Assembly (NCBI GenBank): GCA_963675925.2
Contig: CAXXIB010000004.1
Location: 1 to 64,000 of the forward strand
Direction of reading: 5' to 3'
DNA from: CAXXOK01 sp963675925
Lineage (GTDB): Bacteria; Bacillota; Clostridia; Christensenellales; Aristaeellaceae
Length of the DNA stretch: 64,000 bases
Position 1 is the stretch's first letter, and each line of letters begins with the position of its first letter. This document shows positions 1 to 9,062 of the stretch, piece by piece. The position numbers and the translations under genes were made by a program. Under the pieces are notes generated by a model. That model was not told the origin of the DNA and did not search any database. It saw only the letters and a program-made list of their open reading frames with translations.

Positions 1-608
1 GTTTCCAGTCCTTGCAAATCCTTGTTTTCGACCATTTCAACAAGGCGATGGTGTTCCTGATGCGCCTCCGCCCGCCGTTGATCCTTGGCGATGGACATAG
101 CCGAAAAGCGATGGATATACTCATCCTGCCCCTGAATCACACGCAAAATGCGCTTGAGGCCGGAGATCGCCGTTAGCTGATCGTGAAACGCCCGCGCCAG
201 CATGGACAGCCGTTCACTGTTGTTTTCCTCCATCATGCGGTCCATTTCCTGCAGTTTTTCCTTCAGGGCTTTGATATCCTTAGGCGTAGCATTTTCAATA
301 ATCGCGGGCAAGGTAATCATTTCCAGCGCATTGCGGATTGTATAAATTTCTTCTACATCTTCAATGGTAAAAGCGCGCACCACCACGCCACGGCGGATGA
401 CATACTCCACCAGCCCGTCCCGTTCAAGCTTGCGCAGCGCTTCCCGCAATGGAGTGCGGCTGATGTGCAGCTTGTTGGCGTATTCAGTTTCCACGATGCG
501 TATCCCCGCCGCGATCTCACCGGTGATAATCGCATGTTTCAGCGTTTCGTACGCAATTTCCCGTATGGGCTTATTGCCCCCAGAAGAAGAATAGCGCATA
601 GCAGACAT
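1..608 (-). CDS. GntR-family transcriptional regulator, FCD subfamily (3' end outside window)
   Basis: Cytoplasmic DNA-binding repressor or activator. Reading the minus strand from the ATG at 608, residues ~12-75 form a winged helix-turn-helix with the GntR signature SRTPLREALRKLERDGL. From ~80 on there is an all-helical FCD-type effector domain (EDVEEIYTIRNALE, then FHDQLTAISG), as in FadR-like regulators that sense organic acids or sugar acids. About 202 residues are in the window and the protein runs off the left edge, so roughly the last 20-30 residues are missing. The start is supported by AAGGAGTG just upstream and by a near-consensus promoter at 641-669. The ligand and target genes cannot be told from the window; the targets may lie to the left. 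Confidence 0.88.
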   Translation of the reverse strand, partial: MSAMRYSSSGGNKPIREIAYETLKHAIITGEIAAGIRIVETEYANKLHISRTPLREALRKLERDGLVEYVIRRGVVVRAFTIEDVEEIYTIRNALEMITLPAIIENATPKDIKALKEKLQEMDRMMEENNSERLSMLARAFHDQLTAISGLKRILRVIQGQDEYIHRFSAMSIAKDQRRAEAHQEHHRLVEMVENKDLQGLE

Positions 609-640
609 CCGGACACTCCTTGTATTTTTCTTGTATTTTG

Positions 641-669
641 ATAGTACAGTGAAGTGCGCGATTTGTCAA
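641..669 (-). promoter_or_regulatory. Sigma-A promoter of the GntR regulator
   Basis: On the minus strand TTGACA (664-669) and TACTAT (641-646) are separated by 17 bases. Transcription would start near 634, about 25 bases before the ATG. The leader holds a short direct repeat (TACAAG twice) that could be an operator; this is inference. Confidence 0.7.
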
Positions 670-734
670 GGTGAATGTAATTCAGTGAACGAATTCATCG
701 AATATTTTACTCTACTTTGCATCAAAAAACGCTC

Positions 735-3700
735 TTATAACACTTTCAGTTCGCCCTGCAGCAGGGCCTCATCCACCTCAACCGTCTCCGAAGCATCTGG
801 ATAGGCTAAAATGGCCTGCATGATATCATCCGACAATCGCGCAGGGGGTTGATTGCTTTTCGGGGGTGCGGCAGCCGGTAGCCCAAAGCCTTTTTGCGCA
901 TTTTGAATGTTGCGGCTGAGCTTTAATTCTCTGGCTTGTCCGGGGTTAGCGGCAATACGGTATCCACCAGCAATTTGGGTTCTTCGTCCTCGCGGAAGGA
1001 GAGTTTGCCCGTCACGATCACCAGTTGATCGGCGTTGAGCTGCTCCGAGCAGCGATCATAAACCTTGGGGAACACCAGCCCTTCAATTTGCCCGGTCAGG
1101 TCTTCCAGGGTAATAATGCCCATCATTGCGCCTTTTTTGGTCAGGCGGGGACTTGGCCAGGGCCAGAATACCGGCCATGGTCACGGCTTCCCCGTCGCGG
1201 TCGATGCCGCGGTGCTCGTTTTCGGCGATGGAATACACATCGGCGGCCGTGGTAAAGCCCGACCCGATCAGCTCCGCCACCTGATCCAGCGGATGGCCGG
1301 AGATATACACGCCCGTCATTTCCTTTTCCATGTTCAAAAGCGCATTGCGGCTGTGTTCGGGCATATCGGGCAGCGGCACATTGGGGCTGCATATGTCCTC
1401 GCCCATCATATCAAACAGGCACACCTGCCCGGCCAGGTTGTTTTTATGCTTCTTGGCAGCGCTGTCCAGCACGCGTTCGTACACGCTGAGCAGCTGCGAG
1501 CGGTACGCACCGCTGAAATCAAACGCACCGGCCTTGATCAGACTTTCCACCACGCGTTTGTTCAGCGCGTCGGCCGGTACCCTGTCGGCAAAGTCAAACA
1601 GATCGCGATACGGAGCGCTTTCTCTGCCCTTCATAATCTCCTCGACCGCATTATGACCGACATTCTTGACCGCGCCCATCCCAAAGCGGATACCCGCCCG
1701 GCCGTTTTCATCCTGCCCCACGGTAAAGCGCCATCCGGACAGGTTGATATCCGGCTGCAATACAGGAATCTGATGCGTCCGGCAATACTGAATATACATG
1801 GCAATTTTGGCGGATGAGTCCATCACGCTGTTCATGATCGCCGCCATGAATTGCACAGGATAGTGCACCTTCAGCCAGCCTGTTTGCACGGCAATGAGCG
1901 CATACCCCGCCGCGTGGCTTTTGTTAAAGGCGTAGCTGGCAAAGGAGGACATATCATCAAATATCTGCTCAGCCACGGCTTCGGGCACACCACGGCGCAC
2001 GCAGCCTTCCACCTGCACCTGACCCTGATCGTCCGTCATCCCGTGCACAAAGTATTCCCGCTCCTTGGCCATCACATCGTGCTTTTTCTTGGCCATGGCG
2101 CGGCGCATTAAATCGCTGCGGCCCAGGGAATATCCAGCCAGGTCGCGCACGATTTGCATCACCTGCTCCTGGTACACCATGCAACCGTAGGTCACATCCA
2201 AAATGGGCTTTAGCATCGGGGTCAGATAGCGAACCTGCGAAGCGTCCTTCTTGCCGGCGATATAGGTTGGAATCGAGTCCATCGGGCCCGGCCTGTACAG
2301 CGACACAGCGGCGATGATATCTTCAAACGTTTCCGGCTTCATGGCCTGCAAAAAGCTGCGCATGCCGCCGCCCTCCAGCTGGAACACCCCGTCGGTATCC
2401 CCGGAGGCAATCATTTCGTACACGCTGGCATCGTCCAGAGGGATATCTTCAGGCTGCATGTCCACGCCAATGTCCTTCATCAGGCTGAGCGCGTGCTGGA
2501 TGACGGTCAGCGTGCGCAGGCCTAAAAGTCGATCTTCAGAAGCCCAGATTCTCCAGCGTATTCATGGGGAATTGGGTGGTAATGACATCGTCATTGGTTT
2601 GTACAGGCACATACTCGGTGACCGGTTTGGCGGTAATCAGCACACCGGCGGCGTGGGTACTGGCATGGCGGGGCATGCCTTCCAACGTCAGGCTCATCTC
2701 AATGAGGTGCGCCACCTCCGGGTCGGAGTCGATCATCTCCTGTAATTGGGGGCTGACACGAGTTGCTTTATCCAGCGTCATGTCCAGCGCAAACGGAATG
2801 GCTTTAGCCACGGCATCCACCGCGCCATAGCGCAACCCCAATACCCGGCCTACATCGCGCACCACAGCCTTGGCCTTCATGGTTCCAAAGGTTATGATCT
2901 GCGCCACATGATCCACGCCGTATTTTTCAGCAACATAGTCGATCACTTCCTGCCGGCGCTCGTAGCAAAAGTCGATATCAATATCGGGCATGGTGACGCG
3001 CTCTGGGTTTAGAAAGCGTTCAAACAGCAGGTTGTACTTCAGCGGATCGAGCATGGTGATGCCCAGTGCATAGGACACGATACTGCCCGCCGCACTGCCG
3101 CGCCCCGGCCCGACGATGATGCCGTTTCGCTTGGCATAGTCGATAAAATCCCACACGATGAGCATATAATCCACATAACCCATCTGCACGATGGTATCCA
3201 GCTCGTATTGCAGCCGCTTGCGGGGTACGCTGTTTTCATCGTTCGCCTGCCCCGGATAGCGTTCCTTCAGCCCTTGCAGGCACAAACGCGTCAGCATTTC
3301 CAGCGGTTTTTCTTTGGTTTCTATGGGATAGGCTGGCAGATGCAGGGCCTTAAAATCAAACTCCGTCTGGCAGCGCTGGGCGATTTTGAATGCGTTTTCA
3401 ATGGCTTCCGGCGCGCCGGGAAACAGATCGAGCATTTCCTGCTCGCTTTTGACATACAGTTCTTCGGTTTCCATGCGCATGCGGGCTTCATCGTCCAAGG
3501 TTTTGCCGGTTTGCACGCACATGAGAATTTCCTGGGCGGCAGCGTCTTTTTTATGTAAGTAGTGGCAGTCATTGGTGGCCACCAGCGGGATGCCCGTCTC
3601 ACGCGACAGCGCAATCAGGTCGGGTATCACCTGGCGTTCCTCGGCGATGCCGTGGTCCATAATTTCGATAAAGTAATTGCCCTTGCCAAACATATCCTGC

Positions 3701-4176
3701 ATCATCAGGGCGTAGGCTTTGGCGTCTTCCCGCCTGCCCTGCAACAGCAGCTTGGGCAAATCGCCAGACAGGCAAGCCGAGGTACAAATCAATCCTTCGG
3801 CATGCTGCTTGAGCAGCTCATAATCCAGCCTCGGCTTGTAGTAGTACCCTTCGGTAAAGCCTACGGACACCAGTTTAATCAGGTTTTGGTAACCTTGTTG
3901 GGTCTCGCACAGCAAGATCAGGTGGCTGTACTCGCGGCTGACCACGGTTTTATCAAAACGATCAGGGCAGATGTAGGCCTCCACACCGATCACCGGATGG
4001 ATACCCTCCGCCTTGCATGCCGAATAGAAGTCCACCACGCCGTACATCACCCCGTGGTCGGTGATTGCACAATGGGTTTGCCCCAGTTCTTTCAGCCGTT
4101 TGACCAGCGGTTTGATGGAGCATGCCCCGTCCAAAAGACTGTATTCCGTATGCAAATGGAGATGCGCAAAGGCCAT
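735..4176 (-). CDS. dnaE: DNA polymerase III subunit alpha (DnaE), reading frame broken by four single-base indels
   Basis: Replicative or repair DNA polymerase of the C family. The start at 4176 is preceded by GGAGGG and opens with the PHP-domain motif HLHTEYSLLDG. The polymerase core carries GPGRGSAAGS and the catalytic aspartate motif PDIDIDF (~residue 400). A C-terminal OB fold (MMGIITLEDLTG) and a short tail follow. The frame is interrupted near 2540 (one base missing), 2525 (one T missing from TTTTT), 1147 (one extra C in a C run) and ~943 (one C missing from a C run). Restoring them gives 3444 bases, exactly 1148 codons including the stop at 735, the usual DnaE length. Because all four lie in short homopolymers and nothing else is damaged, sequencing or assembly error is more likely than decay, but real decay is not excluded. 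Clostridia usually also carry PolC; it is not in the window. Confidence 0.93.
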
Positions 4177-4203
4177 AATTTCCCTCCGGTTTCGCTTTTT
4201 ATC

Positions 4204-4232
4204 AGTATACCGCAAGCGGCAAAACCATACAA
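4204..4232 (-). promoter_or_regulatory. Probable dnaE promoter
   Basis: Minus-strand TTGTAT (4227-4232) and TATACT (4204-4209) with a 17-base spacer, about 28 bases before the dnaE start. It lies back to back with the guaB promoter. Confidence 0.6.
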
Positions 4233-4287
4233 GCCAATCACCGGATCGGGATGTAAATATTGCTCCCGGAATGACGATATAGCAGCA

Positions 4288-4316
4288 TTGACATCCCCCA
4301 TCGACACTGCTACAAT
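4288..4316 (+). promoter_or_regulatory. guaB promoter
   Basis: TTGACA (4288-4293), a 17-base spacer and TACAAT (4311-4316), a near-consensus sigma-A promoter with a predicted start near 4323, 30 bases before the guaB ATG. The short leader leaves no room for a guanine riboswitch. Confidence 0.8.
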
Positions 4317-4352
4317 GAAGGATAATATCAAGGCTTGAAAGGGTGTGGCAAA

Positions 4353-5816
4353 ATGCTGGAAGAGAACGTAAGAATGGGATTGACGTTTGACGATGTACTG
4401 TTGGTTCCAAACGAAAGTCAAACGCTCCCCCGCGAAGTAAACACTGCCGTACAGCTAATGCCCGGAATTAAACTCAGCGTACCGCTGATCTCCGCGGCTA
4501 TGGATACCGTAACAGACGCACGCATGGCCATCGCCGTTGCCCGGGAGGGCGGACTGGGAATTATTCACAAAAACATGTCCATTGAAGATCAGGCTGCCCA
4601 GGTGGACAAGGTCAAACGCAGCGAACACGGAGTCATAACAGACCCGTTTTTTCTTTCTCCGGATCATTTAATCCGCGATGCGGAAACGCTGATGGCACGC
4701 TACCGCATTTCCGGCGTTCCGATTACCGTTGGTAAGAAACTGGTGGGCATCCTGACCAACCGCGACCTGCGGTTTGAAACCGATGACAGCCGCCGCATTG
4801 AAGAGGTCATGACCTCCAAAAACCTGGTGACTGCCCCGGTGGGCACCACGCTGGACGAGGCTAAGAAGCTGCTTGCCGAGCACCGCATTGAAAAACTGCC
4901 GATCGTCAACGATGATTTCGAACTCTGCGGCCTGATCACCATTAAAGATATCGAAAAAACCACCAAGTATCCAAACTCCGCCAAGGACTCCGGCGGCCGC
5001 CTGCTGTGCGGCGCAGCCATCGGTCTGACGGCGGATTATATGTCTCGCGTCGCCTCGCTGATTAACGCCAAGGTGGACGTTGTCTCCATCGATACGGCGC
5101 ACGCACACACCACCGGCGCCATTGAAGCGGTGAAAACCATCCGCAAGGCGTATCCGGACTTCCCCATCATCGCCGGTAACGTGGCCACTGCCGAAGCCAC
5201 CAGAGCGCTGATTGAAGCGGGCGCAAGCTGTGTCAAGGTCGGTATCGGCCCGGGCAGCATTTGCACAACGCGTGTGGTAACCGGTACAGGCGTGCCGCAG
5301 ATTACTGCGATTGCCGACTGCAGCAAGGAAGCCAGCAAGTACGGCGTTGCCGTAATCGCCGATGGCGGCATCAAGTACTCCGGCGACATCCCCAAGGCTA
5401 TTGCCGCCGGTGCACACGCGGTCATGCTGGGCAGCATTCTGGCCGGTGTGGATGAAAGCCCCGGCGACATGGAGATCTACCAAGGCCGCAGTTTTAAAGT
5501 GTACCGTGGTATGGGCAGCATCGCTGCCATGCAGCAGTCGCACGGCTCGTCCGACCGCTACTTCCAGGAAAGCGGACCCAAGCTGGTTCCCGAAGGCGTG
5601 GAAGGCCGCGTACCTTACAAAGGCATGCTATCCGACACCGTATTCCAGCTGGTTGGTGGCCTTCGTGCCGGCATGTTCTACTGCGGCACTAAAACCATCG
5701 ACGAACTGCGTGAGCACGGAAAGTTTATCCGCATCACCAACGCAGGATTGCAGGAAAGCCACCCGCACGATATCTCTATCACCAAAGAAAGCCCGAACTA
5801 TTCACGGCAAAGCTGA
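4353..5816 (+). CDS. guaB: Inosine-5'-monophosphate dehydrogenase
   Basis: Cytoplasmic enzyme oxidising IMP to XMP with NAD, the first committed step of GTP synthesis. The protein is 487 residues, normal for the family. It shows the N-terminal barrel start (GLTFDDVLLVP), a CBS-domain pair at about residues 90-205 (ISGVPITV, RIEKLPIV), the catalytic loop GPGSICTTR with the active-site Cys near residue 304, the phosphate-binding ADGGI and GSILAG segments, and the flap with YKGMLSDTV. I chose the ATG at 4353 because AAAGGG lies 8 bases upstream; a TTG at 4335 is possible but sits on that ribosome binding site. The gene is monocistronic between its own promoter and the terminator at 5821-5856. 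Confidence 0.97.
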   Translation: MLEENVRMGLTFDDVLLVPNESQTLPREVNTAVQLMPGIKLSVPLISAAMDTVTDARMAIAVAREGGLGIIHKNMSIEDQAAQVDKVKRSEHGVITDPFFLSPDHLIRDAETLMARYRISGVPITVGKKLVGILTNRDLRFETDDSRRIEEVMTSKNLVTAPVGTTLDEAKKLLAEHRIEKLPIVNDDFELCGLITIKDIEKTTKYPNSAKDSGGRLLCGAAIGLTADYMSRVASLINAKVDVVSIDTAHAHTTGAIEAVKTIRKAYPDFPIIAGNVATAEATRALIEAGASCVKVGIGPGSICTTRVVTGTGVPQITAIADCSKEASKYGVAVIADGGIKYSGDIPKAIAAGAHAVMLGSILAGVDESPGDMEIYQGRSFKVYRGMGSIAAMQQSHGSSDRYFQESGPKLVPEGVEGRVPYKGMLSDTVFQLVGGLRAGMFYCGTKTIDELREHGKFIRITNAGLQESHPHDISITKESPNYSRQS

Positions 5817-5820
5817 TACA

Positions 5821-5856
5821 AGCAAAAACCCCCGCCATGTGGCGGGGGTTTTTGCT
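5821..5856. terminator. Bidirectional terminator between guaB and the YtvI-like gene
   Basis: Perfect 16-base inverted repeat (5821-5836 and 5841-5856) around a 4-base loop, GC-rich core CCCCCGCC/GGCGGGGG with A and T runs outside. It serves both convergent genes. Confidence 0.93.
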
Positions 5857-5863
5857 TGCCTGT

Positions 5864-7048
5864 TTATTCGTTTTCAGCTTCCGGTTCAGCTTCTGGTTCG
5901 TCCTTTGGCGGATCGTCCAGTTTCTTTTCCACGCTATCGTTTGCTTTGCGCGAGGCCGCATCGGCCTCCAGCACAACACGCAGTAGATTGAGCATGATCG
6001 GCCCGCCGATCAGCCCCAGAATACCCAGCAGCCGGAACCCGACATACATGGCGATCATCGTCGCCAGTGGGTACAGCCCCAGATTACGGCCAACGATGCG
6101 CGGCTCAGCAATTTGGCGGATGATGATCAGACACAGGTAAACAATGGCAAAGAACGCCGCCATAGCATAATGCCCCATGACCAGCTCCACGATAGCCCAG
6201 GGAATCAAGAACAGCCCGGCACCAATCACCGGCAATGCATCGGCCAGCCCGATCAGGAAGCCCAGCAGCAAGCCATACCGGATGCCAAACACCACAAACG
6301 CAATCATTAAAAACGAAGTAATAATCAGCGAGACCAGCAGCTGGCTTTTGATCTGCCCAAACAGCGACTTGACCAAATTCCGCTTGAGGATGCCGCTGTG
6401 CCGCCGGATAGATTCGGGAAAGGTTTTGGCAAAGAATGCGGAAATCCTGTCCTTGTCGGCGGTCATATAGTAGGTTCCCATAATCGTCAGCACCACGGAC
6501 AGCAAGGCCGTGGGAAGCCCGACCGCTGTTTTCAGCGCACCGCCGGTGATAGCCCCGGACAGCGTTCCGGCGAACTTGATCGCATTGTCCGACAGGGTTG
6601 CAATCGCATCATCCACAAAGCTGATGACCGTAGGCGGAAGCACATCGGAGTAGCTTTGGTACAGGTCACGCAGGTATGGCAGCACCGTATCGGTCAGCCA
6701 GTTAACAAACTGCGGCGTGTTTTGCAGCAGCTGCATCAGTTCGCGAATGAGGCGGCTGGCTAGCATGAAAATACCTGTGCCCAAAATGCCGAACAGCAGA
6801 AGCATTCCCACAAGCGTAATCAGCCCGCGCGGCAGCTTTACCCGTTTAATATGCCGGATGCAAAAGGAAACCGCCGGCGACAGCAGGCGGGATAATAAAA
6901 ACGCTAGGATAAAAGGCCATACATACGGCGTAGCTACTAGCAGCAGCCACGTACAAAATAAGGTGAGCGCCACAAGCCCCAGTATTCTGGGCAGGCCGTT
7001 CATCTGCTTGTTCCATTTACTGAGCTTTTCAATCAACTGGTTCAGCAC
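5864..7048 (-). CDS. AI-2E/YtvI-family membrane protein
   Basis: Polytopic inner-membrane protein of 394 residues in the UPF0118/AI-2E transporter family; the length and topology fit the YtvI branch common in spore-forming Firmicutes. There are about eight hydrophobic segments, two near the N-terminus (VALTLFCTWLLLVATPY and following), a central amphipathic region at ~100-170, and a cluster from ~225 to 365 including the family-typical GLADALPVIGAGLFLIPWA. The tail from ~372 is hydrophilic and acidic (PEAEPEAENE). Start codon is GTG with GGGAGGG upstream. It lies 35 bases downstream of the L,D-transpeptidase gene and is probably co-transcribed, which points to an envelope role. The transported substrate is unknown. 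Confidence 0.85.
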   Translation of the reverse strand: MLNQLIEKLSKWNKQMNGLPRILGLVALTLFCTWLLLVATPYVWPFILAFLLSRLLSPAVSFCIRHIKRVKLPRGLITLVGMLLLFGILGTGIFMLASRLIRELMQLLQNTPQFVNWLTDTVLPYLRDLYQSYSDVLPPTVISFVDDAIATLSDNAIKFAGTLSGAITGGALKTAVGLPTALLSVVLTIMGTYYMTADKDRISAFFAKTFPESIRRHSGILKRNLVKSLFGQIKSQLLVSLIITSFLMIAFVVFGIRYGLLLGFLIGLADALPVIGAGLFLIPWAIVELVMGHYAMAAFFAIVYLCLIIIRQIAEPRIVGRNLGLYPLATMIAMYVGFRLLGILGLIGGPIMLNLLRVVLEADAASRKANDSVEKKLDDPPKDEPEAEPEAENE

Positions 7049-7083
7049 GATCCCTCCCTGGCAATTTGGTTTTGGAACCCTTG

Positions 7084-8325
7084 TCAGTTACCGGAATTGG
7101 AAATGGTGATCTCCACATCGTCCAGCGACACGGCGGTCTCGGACGGCGGCTCGTTGGCGGCATCGTAGCCCGCCTGCCGCCTGTCGTATTCCTCCTGGGT
7201 GATCGCCCCGCGGTTTAAATTGTTTAAATCTATTTCGGACTTACGCCGCACCGTAGCGCAATAGGGGCAAGGCGTTAGCGTGGCGTAGAACCCTTCTTCA
7301 AGCTCGCCATAGGTAAACGCGGTCAAGGGCAGATAGCGGTCTTTCACAGCGGAGCAGTACTCATCGGAATGATAGTTCCTGCCACCGTCGGGGTTATAGT
7401 ACAGGGGCATATCATCATCGGGATACGGCACTTCGCGGCCCCAGTCGTCCCAGATAACGAGTTTGGGAAATTGTTTTGAGTCGCGGACAGCTGCGTTAAT
7501 GATGGGACGGAACGTATTCCAAATCCACAGCATATTCACGCCATCATCATTGGCAATACGAGCCACACGGATACAACCGTGGCTGGCCTTTTGGCCCAAA
7601 AGCGGCTCATACCGTGAATAATCCAGCGACTCATCAGCCCGGCGAATACCGGGTACCAGGTGCATTTTATCACCGTTATTAAAGCGAATGGCATAATCGC
7701 ACCACATGCCTTCGGCATCAAAGCCGCCGCTGGGGCTTATCATTAAATATTCACCGGCAGCTGTTTCGTTGTAGGGCTGTTTGTCGTTTGGCAGGCCGGT
7801 GGAAACTGCTACGGACGAGTAAAGTTCGCCGTCTTCAAAAATATACATACGTTGGGTAAGCTTATCCACCACGATGCCCAAGTGCGGATCGGGGGTCATC
7901 TCTTTGAGAAGGCTGGTTTTCACATACCCGCGGATGATACGGTTATAGTAGTCCGGGCCTTCAATCAGCGTCCAGCCGTCCTGATCCTCGCTGAGCACAT
8001 GCACGGCCACAGACGCGCCGTTGATAAAGCCGCCGAGTTTGTCATCGTTCACTTTTTCGCCATTGGGCGCGTCCAACGGATATACGGACTCCACCTGGCT
8101 GACATCCAGTACCGTAATGGGCTTCATCAGCAAGTCCCAAACGGCCTTTGTGTCGGTGATATCGTAGGCAAAATCTTCGCCGAACCAGACAGACCCGTTA
8201 TCAAACCCTTCATGCCACTCCTCAAGTGTCTTGGCGGACACGGTGGACAGGGGTAAAAGCATACTCAGTAGAATGGAAACAAACAGCCATGCAATCGTTC
8301 GTTTGATTGCGAAATGATGCTTCAT
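7084..8325 (-). CDS. Secreted L,D-transpeptidase (YkuD domain)
   Basis: Cell-wall enzyme that forms 3-3 peptidoglycan cross-links or attaches proteins to the stem peptide. The 413-residue protein starts with KRTIAWLFVSILLS, a signal peptide, followed by an SH3-like segment at ~60-125. The YkuD domain at ~135-265 has the catalytic signature SHGCIRV, with the nucleophilic Cys near residue 249. The C-terminal ~100 residues carry a CPYC pair and a charged tail, not standard for YkuD proteins; CPYC could bind metal or form a disulfide. The start at 8325 was chosen because CGGAGGT precedes it and the signal peptide follows at once; an upstream extension to 8463 is unlikely. Promoter at 8371-8400. 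Confidence 0.92.
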   Translation of the reverse strand: MKHHFAIKRTIAWLFVSILLSMLLPLSTVSAKTLEEWHEGFDNGSVWFGEDFAYDITDTKAVWDLLMKPITVLDVSQVESVYPLDAPNGEKVNDDKLGGFINGASVAVHVLSEDQDGWTLIEGPDYYNRIIRGYVKTSLLKEMTPDPHLGIVVDKLTQRMYIFEDGELYSSVAVSTGLPNDKQPYNETAAGEYLMISPSGGFDAEGMWCDYAIRFNNGDKMHLVPGIRRADESLDYSRYEPLLGQKASHGCIRVARIANDDGVNMLWIWNTFRPIINAAVRDSKQFPKLVIWDDWGREVPYPDDDMPLYYNPDGGRNYHSDEYCSAVKDRYLPLTAFTYGELEEGFYATLTPCPYCATVRRKSEIDLNNLNRGAITQEEYDRRQAGYDAANEPPSETAVSLDDVEITISNSGN

Positions 8326-8370
8326 GCAGACCTCCGGGATATTGTGTAGTAAACGGTGTACAGACGCTTC

Positions 8371-8400
8371 AGAATACCATGAGCAATGAAACCATGTCAA
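8371..8400 (-). promoter_or_regulatory. Promoter of the L,D-transpeptidase operon
   Basis: Minus-strand TTGACA (8395-8400), 18-base spacer, TATTCT (8371-8376), about 45 bases upstream of the start codon. Confidence 0.7.
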
Positions 8401-8447
8401 CCAACACAGCACACTGTTAACAAGCATGAAGCACTTTAGCAGAATCG

Positions 8448-8476
8448 TTGAAATATACCCCATGCTGTGCTAGCAT
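8448..8476 (+). promoter_or_regulatory. Promoter of the flavin-binding protein gene
   Basis: TTGAAA (8448-8453), 17-base spacer, TAGCAT (8471-8476), predicted start near 8483. Divergent from the promoter at 8371-8400. Confidence 0.6.
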
Positions 8477-8524
8477 AAACACGAAAATACGCGGCCTGAT
8501 CGCCGCATGAAACAGGAGACAGCC

Positions 8525-8998
8525 ATGCGCAGAAAAGACAAACAGATTACCGATCCCAAGCAGATGGAAGCCATTCTCCAAAGCGTGCAGTGCCTGCGGC
8601 TGGGCCTTGTAGATAACGGTCTTGCCTATATTGTCCCGATGAGCTTTGGGCTGACCCACGAAAACGGAAGCCTGTGCTTATATTTTCACAGCGCGCCAGA
8701 AGGCAAAAAGATTGACCTGATTCGCCAATCCTCCGTGATCGCATTTGAAGCGGATACCGATATTGCGTTGATTGAAGCGGAAACGGCCGCCGAGTTTTCC
8801 TCAAGTTACCAGTGCGTGATGGGCCAAGGCCGCATCGAAATCCTGGAAGAGGAAGACGAAAAACGCCATGCCCTGCAAGTAATTATGGCACACTATACCG
8901 GCAAAGCGGATTGGACGCTGGAATCCGCAACATTGAAACGGTTGATCTGCCTGCGGCTGACCGTGGACACTATGACCGGAAAAGCCAACAAAGCCTAA
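8525..8998 (+). CDS. Pyridoxamine 5'-phosphate oxidase-like FMN-binding protein (NimA-type)
   Basis: Small cytoplasmic split-barrel protein of 157 residues, similar in size and layout to the nitroimidazole-resistance (Nim)/PPOX-like flavoproteins. It starts RRKDKQITDPKQMEAILQS; the segment LRLGLVDNGLAYIVPMSFG is the typical first strand pair, and LYFHSAPEGKKIDLIRQS is the FMN-phosphate-binding turn. Members reduce or bind small substrates using FMN; the substrate here is unknown. Start chosen at 8525 because CAGGAG lies eight bases upstream and overlaps an alternative ATG at 8507. Single gene with its own promoter and a strong terminator at 9021-9052. Confidence 0.85.
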   Translation: MRRKDKQITDPKQMEAILQSVQCLRLGLVDNGLAYIVPMSFGLTHENGSLCLYFHSAPEGKKIDLIRQSSVIAFEADTDIALIEAETAAEFSSSYQCVMGQGRIEILEEEDEKRHALQVIMAHYTGKADWTLESATLKRLICLRLTVDTMTGKANKA

Positions 8999-9020
8999 CT
9001 CGGATTACGCATCACAAACA

Positions 9021-9052
9021 AAAAAGCACGGGCCGTATGCCCGTGCTTTTTT
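9021..9052. terminator. Bidirectional terminator
   Basis: Stem GCACGGGC/GCCCGTGC (9026-9033, 9039-9046) with a 5-base loop, flanked by A and T runs. It ends the flavin-protein gene and, in reverse, the arabinoside operon. Confidence 0.92.
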
Positions 9053-9062
9053 GTATATACCT

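Noticed and set aside
1065..1817. Long plus-strand ORF opposite dnaE
   Set aside because: Covered by the well-supported DnaE frame on the minus strand; no ribosome binding site and no recognisable protein. It reflects G/C-rich third positions.
4317..4352. Guanine or purine riboswitch before guaB
   Set aside because: The predicted leader is only ~30 bases, too short for an aptamer.
4668..5543. 291-codon minus-strand ORF inside guaB
   Set aside because: Antisense shadow of the conserved IMP dehydrogenase frame; repetitive Gly/Asp/Arg composition, no start signal.
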